A stretch of 64,000 nt of DNA from Carex sylvatica (taxonomy: Eukaryota > Streptophyta > Magnoliopsida > Poales > Cyperaceae). Below, one piece after another: positions 24,201-34,126 of the stretch (the stretch's first letter is position 1; every line of letters begins with the position of its first letter). The stretch covers positions 1-64,000 of the forward strand of contig CAXKVR010000265.1 in the NCBI GenBank assembly GCA_964058845.1, read 5' to 3'. The position numbers were made by a program, and so were the translations under genes. Below the pieces are notes generated by a model. The model did no database searches and was not told the origin of the DNA. It saw only the letters and a program-made list of their open reading frames with translations.

Positions 24201-27200
24201 ATATCATACGGGCCGTATGAAAAGTTGTCAGAACCAGTTTTTCGCCCTTTTTCCTGCAAAATATCAAACAAAACATAGCAGTACCACATTTCATCGAAAT
24301 ATAAGTAAAAAGTCCACATTAATAGGCTTTAAAGCACAGGTTTCATTGTAAATTAAGGCCATAATTCAGATATAATATGGAGATATCACATATGTCGGAG
24401 GATTATGAGACGCAGCTGCAGGGGTCTCCCCTACTGAGATACCAGGCTTGGTACCTGCGGGTCGGCATGGCATCAGTGTATCTTGAGGGAGATTACGGCA
24501 ATTATCTCCGCTCCAAGATCTTCGAAGATGATGGTTATACTCCCACTGGCAGAAAAGGGGCTCGTGATGTAAGTAATGCACCTAAAACAACTCATTTTGA
24601 CCATCTTTTTAACCTTTTTTTTCTAATGTTTCTTATTTTAATTTTTTTAGTTGCTACTAGCGGTTAAAGGTGGAGCACATTCAATCGTTTGTCTTGGAAA
24701 GCGTGGCTTCAGGGCTTTTGGACACACAATGTTGAACTACTTTGCGCCTTGTATTGAGGGCCACGGCCACGAGGCCAAGCTAGTCACGATGCTCAGAGAC
24801 GCCGGAGAGGACATCGATTGGCGCAGAGTACATAGGGATGAGCCCGACGCGCCACCTGTTATGACTGCTGATATGCCACCAGAGCCCGCAGACCAGCCAG
24901 AGTGGGACTACCACCGTTGGGTTCTGGGCATGTCTAGTTGGCACGCCTATTTTGACCAGTATGGACGTCCGTGTCTTCCCCAGGTTCGGTATTATTTATT
25001 TTATGTCAAGTTAGTTAACATTTTCTCATTCAGTAAAGTAAGTTAGTTAAAATTTATTGAATTATTTGTTTCCTTGCAGGGTCCTGCCTACATGCCGACA
25101 CAGCCTGAGCACCAGACTAGATCCCCGGAGCTTCCTCAAGTTCGGTCTTCTTTATTTTATGTCAAGTTAGTTAAAATTTTCTCCTGCAGTAAAGTACGTT
25201 AGTTAAAATTTAGTTAGTTAAAATTTATTGAATTATTTGTATCCTTGCAGGGTCTTGCCTACATTCCGACACAGCCTGAGCACCAGGCTCGATCTCCGGA
25301 GATTCAGTCTATGCATGAGTCTCAGGGCATGGAGTTCAGCCTTGCAGATCTAGCTCCAGGTGATCAGTGGGATACAGCCGCTTCTCCTGCACCGCATCAG
25401 CCGTATCCAGCGAGGGCTCACGATTGGGAGGCCTCTGGTAGCGGGACTCAGCCTGACTTATCCTTGTTTCATACCCCTCTGCCAGCTACACACGCCGCCG
25501 AGGATCCATGGGGTACAGCACTCACGATGAGCAGAGAGCCTGAGCCCGAGGTCGAGATCACACCAGCTCGTGTGGCGCAGGAAGGAGAAGTACAGTGGAA
25601 TAACTGGAATCGAGTTTTCACCAGAGAGAACAGTGTTGGGGTTTTGACAGTTCAAACCCATTGATTTGATTAAGTGCGGAAAGAACGTAAAACAAAATTT
25701 TTACTTCTAATCTTAATCCAAGGATTAAACGGGGTATGTCAGGAAACATTCCAAGGGGTCCACCTTCCGTATTCCTTTGACATCAGAACCCTATTTAATC
25801 CTTTTACAGATCTACTCCATAATTGATTTCTAAAACATTAATCTACTTACCAGTTAAATAGATTAATATAACTTGTATATACCTTGTTTCCAAATTCTGA
25901 TTGGAAAGCAGACCGAGCGAGAAGAGCTACACCAGGGAATGACTCGTCTCGGAGTATCACACGTGTGATACCTCTATCGGTTATTCACCAGGACTAACCG
26001 GAGAGCGGTTTATTTCTTATTGCCAGAAATACCGTAAACCGCGGTTTTCTGCAAAAATACTATTCACCAAGAAAAGGACGAAATAACACTATTCACGAAT
26101 TTGCAGTTATTCAGATTCACTAATGAGCAAAAACTGAAATACTGCGAAATTCGAGAAAACACTATTCACCGATCCCGTAAGTATACTTCTCAACAACCCG
26201 CAAGATTATACGTCAACTACGTATAACTTTCTTTTCCCAACCGAAACACTATTTGGGAGAGAAACCGAGAAAGAGAGAAAATAGAAACTCGAATCGATCT
26301 GACAATCTGATACGATGTGAATTAGCAAGTTTTTCTCTTACCCTCACCCCTCTATTTATAGGCATTTGAGGAGGTTCTGGAATTACGTAAATGTCATTTA
26401 CCAAAATGCCATTTACGGAAATGCCATTTACCAAAATGCCATTTACGGAAATGCCATTGAATGGATAAGGATGATGACATGTCATGTGTAAAAAGACCAA
26501 AATGCCCTTGTGGATAATGTTGATGACATGTATGGATAATGATGAATTTAAAAGACAAAATTCAATTAATATCCATATGTCATATATATAATTGTTCTGA
26601 ACAGTTATATTTCTTGCGGTTGTTGTTTCGGTAATTTTTATACAACGTGTCGTGCACGTTTATAATTTAACCATTGTTTTGGCTTGTCATCTTATATGAC
26701 ATTTATAATTTAATTATAACACGTATAATTAATTATAACCATCTTAATATTAATTATAATCAATTTATAATTAATCAATAAGATTCTCCAATTAGCTCCT
26801 ATACGGTGTGACCCAATAGGATCTGTGTTATGTTGGTAAATAGAATTAAAACTGTTTTAACTTCTATAATCATGAGAGGCATCTGGCATAACGCGTCATG
26901 ACCATCCAATTACACAGATGATGCTGTACTGTACAATATCACGATCCAGTAAACTATTTTACTCGTGTCAGTTCTTTCGTCTCATAGCTATCAGATCAGT
27001 TTCAAGGTAGGTGTGTGTCATCCTTGCAAACTTAATCTTTTCTTGATCTTGAGCAGATTATCAAATATAATTACTCTTGTAATTATACCGCTAGCAGATA
27101 ATCTTACTCTATCAAGGGGCCCAGTGATGCTATAGCTCGTATAGAGATACGATGGACAATAGTACTTTTGGTAAACCATCACTACCTCAGCTAAGCTATG

Positions 27201-27760
27201 TGTACCGAAAAGCTACCGTTATAACTGCGTTTTACCGACAGCGTTAGATAACAATCACACATACACATCTCTTAGTAGGAAAGATGAATACCTCATACTT
27301 TAGAACTTAACACTGAATGAAAACATTAATGACACATACACAATTCTATTTAATGTTTCATTCGGGGTCTGTCAAATACCATGTTCCTAGAACATGTATC
27401 TATGTGATTAAAATGACATCTCTTGTCAGTGGTCTGTAAAACTTGACCATCTTTTAATCCACATACTAACCTTGTAACGGTTAATTAGTGTTCCTGCTAA
27501 TTACCTCGGTTAGTGACTTTTAAGAATATATAACATCTATATTATGAAGTTTCACAATTCCAGTTATTGACTCTAGTCAGATAAAGGAATGATTCATAAA
27601 TGTAATAATATTCAAGACAACAAAATGACAGTTTATTTAATCACTCAATTCATGAACAAAGCTTTATGATAATTTATCGTATTATTGACTTCTAGATTAT
27701 TACAAACTAACAAACAGAGGCAGACCAGTTGACCGATATTCCGATTCGCGGTATCGTTGA
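21257..27760 (+). CDS. Plant mobile domain (MAIN/MAIL-like) protein encoded by the MULE, interrupted twice
   Basis: Exons: 21257-21394, 21492-21943, 22035-22212, 22284-22738, 22825-22939 continuing (after the insertion) at about 24374-24568, 24651-24983, 25080-25139, and 25251-25633 continuing at 27718-27760. All junctions are GT-AG and in phase, giving about 783 residues. It opens with MARGRPRRPPPP. The PMD (plant mobile domain, PF10536) pattern follows: GLVERWRPETHTFHLPFGEM, TLQDVSVLWGLPIQG, KYNWGGAVLAHLYSNLC and WSWSRIQVAVPV. The C-terminal about 260 residues are Pro/Glu-rich, ending in DRYSDSRYR. PMD proteins MAIN and MAIL1 act in heterochromatin silencing in Arabidopsis, and a transposon-borne copy might counter or co-opt silencing (inference). 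As it stands the gene is broken by two insertions; their removal restores one frame. Confidence 0.85.
22940..24370. mobile_element. Unclassified 1.43-kb insertion in PMD exon 5
   Basis: PMD coding stops making sense after ...RTRIY at 22939 and resumes at about 24374 (NMEISHMSEDYE) in the same phase. The inserted DNA has different composition and no GT-AG edges. It carries six copies of a palindromic TACGGCCCGTA-type motif (23240, 23262, 24085, 24106, 24185, 24208), a duplicated AACCTCAACTTTCGCATTTT (about 23358 and 23427) and a GTATCGATCCACAGGGAC motif at 23040. That motif resembles sequences I recall from plant LTR elements. A 4-bp ATAT duplication is possible. The class is undetermined. Confidence 0.65.
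24981..25310 (+). repeat. Tandem duplication of an exon with its intron in the PMD gene
   Basis: A unit of about 156-170 bp is repeated: CAGGTTCGGTATTATT...GGTCCTGCCTACATGCCGACA at about 24981-25135, and CAAGTTCGGTCTTCTTT...GGTCTTGCCTACATTCCGACA at about 25137-25310. It duplicates an intron plus the 20-codon exon encoding GPAYMPTQPEHQTRSPE, giving GPAYMPTQPEHQ...GLAYIPTQPEHQ in tandem in the protein. Both copies keep splice sites and phase. Confidence 0.85.
25634..27712 (-). mobile_element. Solo LTR of 2.08 kb inserted in the last PMD exon
   Basis: The ends are TGTTGG and CTAACA, with a perfect 5-bp duplication AACAG at 25629-25633 and 27713-27717. Excising it joins ...FTREN to RGRPVDRYSDSRYR and a stop, in frame. 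On the minus strand TATAAATA at 26353-26360, followed by a GGGGTGAGGGTAAG leader, marks the promoter, so the LTR points leftward. No gag or pol is present. The length suggests a long-LTR Copia (SIRE-like) or Gypsy family. A short array of TGCCATTTACGGAAA-type units lies at 26395-26460. Confidence 0.9.
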
Positions 27761-28226
27761 TAGAGAGTTTTTTTATTGTTTTCTTTGTAGTGTTTTATGT
27801 TTTATTATGTATTATGTACGCTGATAGCTTATTATGATTTTTGTTCTGAGTTTAGCTATGTTTTATGGTAGTATTTATACAACAGAAAAAATAATAAGAG
27901 AAACACTACATAATTAAGAACAAAAAACATACTAATAGAACCACTAAATCAAAAACAAAATAACACTAAACAAAAAAAACGAGGGTGCAAAGTTGGGGTC
28001 GGAATGAAAACGTCATCAGTTCGGGCTATTTTTGAGCTCTTATATCTCACGATCCGTTCGGAGATTTCGTATGAAACCTTACAGTCCTGTTTGGAAATGT
28101 CAACAATGCATGTCGCTCAATTTTCATGATTTTTGGAGATAGTTTGCTCCGAGAACGAGGGTGCAAAGTTGGGGTCAGAATAAAAATATCTTACAATGTA
28201 AAATTTAAACAAAGGCATTTAAAACC
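27761..28226. other. Convergent intergenic region of the MULE
   Basis: The region holds the 3' ends of both transposon genes. GAGGGTGCAAAGTTGGGGTC occurs twice, at about 27981 and 28156 (period about 175 bp). The sequence between the copies is related to 17220-17350 in the 1.5-kb MULE. Confidence 0.6.
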
Positions 28227-28466
28227 CTATTTCTTAAAAGCCGATTTCTTAGCAGCTGGCTTCTTATCAGCCGGCTTCTTATCAGCTGGCTTAAGATTAG
28301 TTACTCCCGATGATGTGCTCGCCTTACCAGATCCGTATGAATTTTCAACAAAGTCATCGTCTGAAAGGGGAGGATGAACAATAGGTTGCGGACCAAATCT
28401 TTTTCTAAGAAAACAAAATTTACAGTGACATTCTCCTTGCTCGATACCTCGGTTGCTATCGTTCAT
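28227..28466 (-). CDS. Small Lys-rich ORF downstream of the transposase, function unknown
   Basis: The ORF has 79 codons, starting at the ATG at 28466 just after a possible acceptor (TTGAACAG). It has a short Cys/His cluster (CHCKFC) and ends in a repetitive tail, KPADKKPADKKPAAKK, reminiscent of histone H1-like basic tails. It could be a 3'-terminal exon of an alternative transposase transcript or a separate small protein. No family is recognised and coding status is uncertain. Confidence 0.4.
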   Translation of the reverse strand: MNDSNRGIEQGECHCKFCFLRKRFGPQPIVHPPLSDDDFVENSYGSGKASTSSGVTNLKPADKKPADKKPAAKKSAFKK

Positions 28467-28649
28467 CCTGTTCAACAACAAAACAAACATACTATAACGT
28501 GAATAAGTCATATCATAAAATATTAAAACATAAATAAACCATAACATAAACTAATACAATCCATTTACATAAAATAATACAACACATTCACATAAAATAA
28601 TACAACATGTAATCAAACGATACAATACAACTATACAAATTATATTAAG

Positions 28650-31600
28650 TCATCGTCTAAAATTCAATCCCCTCAGCACACGAGATCCCCATGATGATGT
28701 GCTTCTTCTAGCTGGTTGTACTGCTTCTTCTTGCTGGTTTGCTGTACCAGATGGCCCTGCACCATATGTGCTCGTCCCTCCTAGTTGAGATGTGCTCCTC
28801 CTAGGTGGTTGCAAAGCTTCTCCTTCCTCGTGTGCTGTACCAGATGGTCCCGCGTGAGATGTGCTCCTCCTTCCAGCTTGAGATGTGCTCCTCCTTCCAG
28901 CTTGAGATGTGCTCCTTCTCCGCTGGGTAGTACCTGAATGCCCTTGCATCCCAACCACCTCTTCTCCTGTCAGTACTTCTCCCATTGCCTCCCTAAACAT
29001 CATAGTTGCATTTTCACGAAAGGTACGGCTTCTGGCTGTGCTGCGCCTCGACCCTTGCGATCCACTTGCCTCTGCCATAACTCGATCGTTTTCAGCTGCA
29101 TTTGCTGCGTTACGAGAATCTGCAGACCCAATAAATGATATAGTAAGTTATTGAAAAATGTAATAAAATATAATCATTGTTCAATATTACATACCTCGCA
29201 TCTGCCTGTCGGTAGTGGAACGGCGAGGACGGTGCCCTATTTGCCTACCTTGCATTTCATCCATGGTCATTGGTTGACGGATGTGTTTTCTCCTACCATA
29301 CCGTATCCAATCTTTGTTCGGCTCGTATTTTGGGGTAGTGGTCGTAGGCCATTCTTCAGGATTACCGTAGGGAACAAACAAGGCATTCCAAGTACTCAGA
29401 AGGTACTCCATTCTGTACCAGTGGGCAACAAATTGATCGGGGGACCAGCTGTTATGGCGAAAAACCGCTAACACATGAGCGCACGGAATTCCAGTTAGTT
29501 GGATACCTCTGCATTTACATTCCACTGCTCTATCAGCTCCGAATGTCGCAATATACTTGAACTTTCTATGTATAATGGACATAGTTCCATCCTGTGTTTG
29601 GACTACTGGGACATATTCATCTGGGCCCGTGACTTCGTACTTACCTTCGCCGTGCGAGTATGAGATGACATCCATACCCACAGCTTTCTCCCACCGTTTG
29701 GCAAGCTTATCTTGTACCCGTTTGGAAAAAGGCTTACAAGCAGTGCTGTGCTCCATTGCTGCCTGCCGCCGCTGAACAAACCACCTGTTGCACTTGTAGA
29801 ATGTCTCCTCAACAAGTGCAGCTACGGGCAACATTCGGGCCTCCTTAAAGACAGTGTTCAGGGACTCAGAGCCATTTGTTGTCATGATACCAAATCGATA
29901 TCCTCCATCACAGGTTTGAAAGATTTTCTCATAATTTGACGGCTCCATGACATCATTAGGACGTACTTTGCCCACTCTCTTTAAAAAAGCATTACACTTC
30001 GGATTTTGCTGCAATAGAACAAAGTAAAATTAGATGAAATATGCATGTCAAGGAAACAAAAATGATATAACTTAGACAATATTAGACATACCATGGCAAA
30101 ATCTTCGAACATCTCTTTCAGCCTTCTAGGCTTCTTCTTCCTGGCTCCTTGTTTGAACCTGGTTCCGTACCATTTGTCCTTTCCGCACGCCTGCACCAGG
30201 TTATCAGCAACATGCTGCATACAAAATCTGTGCACAAAATTATTCCCATCCCATCCGTATTCGGGTTTCAAAGCAGCTTTGATCGCCTTGTGTTGGTCTG
30301 ATATAACGCATACAAATCTATTAACACCAAGCACATGAATTCTAAACCACTGTAAGAAAAAACCCCAATTCTCTTCATTCTCCTTCTGTACAATTTCAAA
30401 TGCTAGAGGCAACAATTGATTCTCGGCATCATAGCCGCAGGCCATCAAAAGCCGTCCCTCATACCGTCCAGAGAGGAAGGCTGCATCTATACTGATCACC
30501 GGTCTCAAGTAATCAACTGCGGTGATGCATGGTCCATAAGCCCATGCGACGGCCCTGAATTGCTGCACATCTTGCTTGACCAGTCCTGTATTTTTATCGA
30601 TGCTCGGACTAGTCAGAAATTGGTGCCTCGAGCCGGGATTCTTGTCACATATCCCGATAAGCAATAGTTTCATAAAATTGTACGATTCCTCCCAACTCCC
30701 GAATTGTCGGGATACTGCAATCTCACGACCTCTCCAAAGTCGGTTGTACTTTGGGGTTATAGTTCGAAATCTAACCCTCACGCAGTTTGCCACACTCCGA
30801 ATGCTCATACAGGGGTCTTTCTTAATGCTATCCTCGATGATATCTGCAATGATTGATGCCGTGAGTTGTGCATGGTCAGTCCTGGTGTACTCTGACGTGC
30901 ATGTGTGAGGCGTGTCTTGCTCAGTTATTACCCATGTATCTTCATAATTTGTTGCTCTTGCCTTCAGGATAAAATGATAATTCTGAGTGTTGCATCTAAT
31001 TTCCAACCGGGATTTGTCACTTTTGTGAGTATATATCTCCTGATTCTTGTCAACATGGTGCTCTCTGATCTTTTTCGTCAGCTGTTTTTTATTTTCGAAG
31101 TACTGACCTTTTGCGAGCTCACTCTTGTATTCAACCCGATGACCGTAGTAAGAAACATCTGCTTCTCGAAAAGCAGATGTGTCATTGAAGTTTACGAACG
31201 GGTGAGTCTCAGAACGGCCACTTAATGGCATATTTCTATTCTGCCTCACAGTAGGCTGTGTGTATTCTCCTTCATCGGTATCATCTCCCTCATCATTATC
31301 GTCCCAGTGTTCTTCTCCCAATTCATCCCCAGTTTGTAGATTCTCCTCCGGTACTTCGTTCATAAATTCAAATTCTGACTCGTGTGGATCCTCCTGTACT
31401 GGTGGCGGTCTGGGGTGAGGATTTGGTTCAGGCCCAGGTAAGAATGAAGGACCTCTCGACACATATATAGGTGGGATAAAAGGTGGAGATTGTAGTCCGG
31501 GTGGGATCAAATGTGGAGGTTCAGGTGAATTACTATATATTTCTGGTTCTGGCGTTGGTTCGGGTACGAATATAGGAGTGTGTGGTTCTGCATTTTGTTG

Positions 31601-31963
31601 ATAATTTTCTGCAATATAATTTTGGCCTGAACTTCCAGACCCTGATCCTCTGTGAATCCTGCACGCAAAAACTTCGAAGCCACTATCACCGGACCTCACA
31701 GTCCTGTTGATCAGGCCTCTCAATGCCACATCATCTCCCAGTGCAATTCTGAGATACCTTCCTCCTTGGAGCACTCGGGCCATTATTTGTAATTCATAGC
31801 GGTTCCTATTGTAGCCGCTCAAATCGTAAATAAGCGTTTGCAACTCCTCAAATGAGAAATTTTCATCAACCCAACGCGTATTTACTGGAGGTTTGGAGTA
31901 ACGTACACCATACTGGTCAGTTGTGAACTTTCCTCCAAAATGTACGAAAATTCCAACAGACAT
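28650..31963 (-). CDS. mudrA-like: MuDR/MULE transposase (MURA-like), apparently intact
   Basis: Three exons: 31963-30092, 30008-29195 and 29119-28650, with phases and GT-AG sites agreeing, give about 1051 residues. The TTG two codons upstream is ignored in favour of ATG at 31963. Order of parts: N-terminal region 1-105; Pro- and acid-rich linker about 108-240; MuDR DNA-binding domain about 265-360 with a WRKY-GCM1-like HTC end (H353, C355); MULE catalytic RNase H-like domain with D493 (VISIDAAFL) and D556 (CVISDQHKA); SWIM zinc finger C788-x-C790...C800-x-H802; then a tail with three RRSTSQ/HAG repeats from about 900. The DNA-binding finger has C324 but lacks the usual second Cys (NYHF follows). 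It cuts and joins the element ends. No stop or frameshift was seen. Confidence 0.94.
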
Positions 31964-31973
31964 GGCCAATAAA

Positions 31974-32348
31974 CTACATTAATGAATGGTAAATATTTTG
32001 TTAGTTTACTAGTTCCAATTGTATACAGCTGCCATCAGTATTAAACAGTCCTAAATTAATGGTATGTGAACAGTTAATATGTACTTATCAATTTGGGTCA
32101 ACAGTACATACATAAATGAATAGTATGCGAACAGCAAATACGTAAGTGAATAATTTGTCAACATTAAATACGTAAGTGAACAGTAAATACGTACATTAAC
32201 AGTGCGTGAACAGTACGTGAACAGTAAATACGTACATTAACATTACGTGAACAGTACATACGTAAGTGAACAGTACGTGAACAGTAAATACATACATTAA
32301 CAGTACGTGAACAGTAAATAAAATATTTAAAAAATGAACAGTACGTAC
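31974..32348 (-). repeat. Transposase 5'-UTR intron filled with GAACAGTACGT-type repeats
   Basis: On the minus strand CTACAG is followed by the donor GTACGTAC at 32348, and the acceptor TGTAG ends at 31974, ten bases before the ATG. From about 32096 to 32340 the intron is made of short units (GTGAACAGTA, AATACGTACATTAACAGTAC) in repeated combinations. It parallels the repeat-filled 5'-UTR intron of the PMD gene at the other end. Confidence 0.75.
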
Positions 32349-32466
32349 CTGTAGCAGCTCCTTCTCCTTCTCTCTTTCTCTCTCTTTCTCTTTCTCCTTC
32401 TCTCTTTCCTCTGGCTGAAGGCACCTCCTCCTTATAAGGAAAAACCAGGGGAAAAAAAAAAAAAAA
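32349..32466 (-). promoter_or_regulatory. TATA region and leader of the transposase gene
   Basis: On the minus strand a CTTATAAG box at 32431-32438 lies about 30 bp inside the right terminal repeat. It is followed by a purine-rich GAGAAAGAGA leader that ends at the donor at 32348. The position is equivalent to the TATA box at 18994 of the PMD gene. Confidence 0.6.
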
Positions 32467-32651
32467 CCCGGACCGGCCCATTTATTGGCGGTCAGGAATT
32501 AAAATTCCGGACCGCCCCATTTATCGGCGGTTAGGAATTTTAATTCCGGACCGCTCCATTTTTAGGCGGTCAGGGCATTTTTAAAAATTTGGCTGGAACC
32601 ATGTTATTTTTAACAATTTTTTTTTTTTTTGGGTATTTTTAAAAATGTCGG
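32467..32651 (-). repeat. Right terminal inverted repeat of the large MULE
   Basis: This 185-bp repeat is the inverted partner of 18806-18991, including the repeated GGCGGTC...GACCGCC hairpin units. Homology stops abruptly after CGGTCCGGG in both. Confidence 0.92.
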
Positions 32652-32660
32652 TCAAACTAC

Positions 32661-33470
32661 TCAATTATTTAATATCTCTGTTATTACAATAAAAAATTTA
32701 TTCTATCAAAATTTCAAATCCGTAACCTCGCACTGATATTCTTCATATAGGCATGGATGCACATCTTTAATTTTGTTCTCGGAACATGCTGATCAGTAAA
32801 CTCATCCCACCGGCCACTCCTGAGTAATGCTATTCATTATAACAGAGAATCGGACCACTGCTTAGTACTAGTTGAAGCCATAATTTTACCAAGGATCAAT
32901 TTTATGTGTACCCCTAAAAAAACATTGAAATTACATATTTTCCCCTCCAAACTTCATAATATTGTAATATTGACCCTTCTAAAATTTAAAAACTCACAAA
33001 TTTACTAATCTTATTCTCTTCTATTATAACTTTGTAATTTCAAAAGTTTTGAGGGGTATACATGAAATTCTCCCTTTACAAAAGCCAGTGGGGCCAGTTG
33101 TCAGAGAATCAACGGTATAAGCAATGTTTATGGAAGCCAATCAAGCCATAAACAATCCGGTGCTCTGACAAGGGAAGGTACCTGACACTGACAGGAAGAT
33201 AAGGTCTGGCAGTGCTGTACACTGTACCCATCAGGGATGTGGTCTGTTCTGTGGAGAAAGAGAAACCCCACCAATGGTCTTTCAAAAAAAGAATCCCTAC
33301 CGAATATGTCACAAGAGAAACTGTTTCGGAGAGAGATTGGTTTCCTTTCTTTCGTTGGCTTCGGGTATCGGGATTCGGGAGTCATGGAGTTATCATGACA
33401 CAGGACAAAACAGATTTCTCGTAATGTAGTCTCTGATTCAAAAAGAACTAGAAAAATGAAGAAGAAAACA
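32661..33470. other. Intergenic DNA with a small foldback element
   Basis: A foldback of about 190 bp lies at about 32893-33085. GTGTACCCCTAAAA...GAAATTACA pairs with its inverse near 33050-33080, and the interior is AT-rich. The remainder (33100-33470) has ORFs on both strands with no family features, and I see no gene. Confidence 0.5.
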
Positions 33471-33479
33471 TATTTTTTT

Positions 33480-34093
33480 GGGGGAATTTCATATATATCT
33501 CTCAAGGGTTCTAATATTACGTATTTATCTCTTCAAAATCAGTAATTACATATTTATTTTTGAAAATTGTACAAACTCACATATTTATTCATTCTAACTC
33601 TATAACATATCAAACATCTTGAAAAATAATTAAATAATATTTCTAAAACTTTTAAATTTATTTTACAATATTAATTAATAATATATTGACCATTATGCCC
33701 TTAGATTTCTTTAGTTTGTCTGAGTTCTCTTCTTTGTAAGGCGCTAAACATCCCCCGCCTCTCTCTCCAAACGCGCCAAATCACAGATTTCTCTCCTCTT
33801 TTCCTAATCGCCTCCCCTTTCACATATTTATGCTGCTCCTCGCTGCTTTAATTTTTCATTTTCGTTTGGAGAGAAATACAGGAGGTTTGGCGCCTTAAAG
33901 AGAAGAGAACTTAGACGGACTAAAGAGATAAAAACGAAGAGCATAAGTTTTGGAGATATTTTATATGTTATAGAGTGAGATTGGATAAATATGTGAGTTT
34001 GTATGATTTTGAAGGATAAATATGTAATTATTAATTTTAGAGGGATAAGTACGTAATATTAAAGCTTTTGAGGGATATACATGAAATTGCCCC
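33480..34093. mobile_element. 614-bp full-length foldback element, 9-bp target duplication
   Basis: The arms GGGGGAATTTCAT and ATGAAATTGCCCC start inverted repeats that run almost to the centre, pairing CTTTAGTTTGTCTGAGTTCTC with its inverse near 33905-33925. Flanks TATTTTTTT occur at 33471-33479 and 34094-34102; their low complexity weakens the duplication. The centre is a GC-richer gap around 33770-33870 (GGCGCTAAAC, CGCCTCTCTCTCC). Non-coding, Mutator-type MITE. Confidence 0.8.
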
Positions 34094-34126
34094 TATTTTT
34101 TTTATAATTAAAGAGTGAGGCTACGG

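Larger units (their letters stand above)
18806..32651. mobile_element. 13.8-kb two-gene Mutator-like transposon carrying a plant mobile domain gene
   Basis: Both ends start CCGACA and then read TTTTAAAAATACCC within inverted repeats of about 185 bp. A perfect 9-bp duplication TCAAACTAC lies at 18797-18805 and 32652-32660. Two convergent genes fill the element: a PMD/MAIN-like gene (plus, 21257-27760) started from the left terminal repeat, and a MuDR-type transposase (minus, 28650-31963) started from the right. Secondary insertions at 22940-24370 and 25634-27712 add about 3.5 kb, so the original element was about 10.3 kb. Intact target duplication, similar terminal repeats and an open transposase suggest fairly recent arrival, with later insertions in the accessory gene. 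Confidence 0.95.

Noticed and set aside
25634..27712. Considered as a full-length LTR retrotransposon
   Set aside because: No second LTR, primer binding site or gag/pol coding is present. A single unit with TG...CA ends and a 5-bp duplication fits a solo LTR.
29151..31225. Several plus-strand ORFs of 70-110 codons
   Set aside because: They are antisense shadows of the transposase exons.
32164..32481. 105-codon minus-strand ORF with repeated YCSRTV motifs
   Set aside because: The repeats come from the short-unit array in the transposase 5'-UTR intron, and the rest overlaps the leader.
33109..33505. Overlapping ORFs on both strands (67-125 codons)
   Set aside because: No family features or splice context; they probably reflect chance openness in a less AT-rich stretch.
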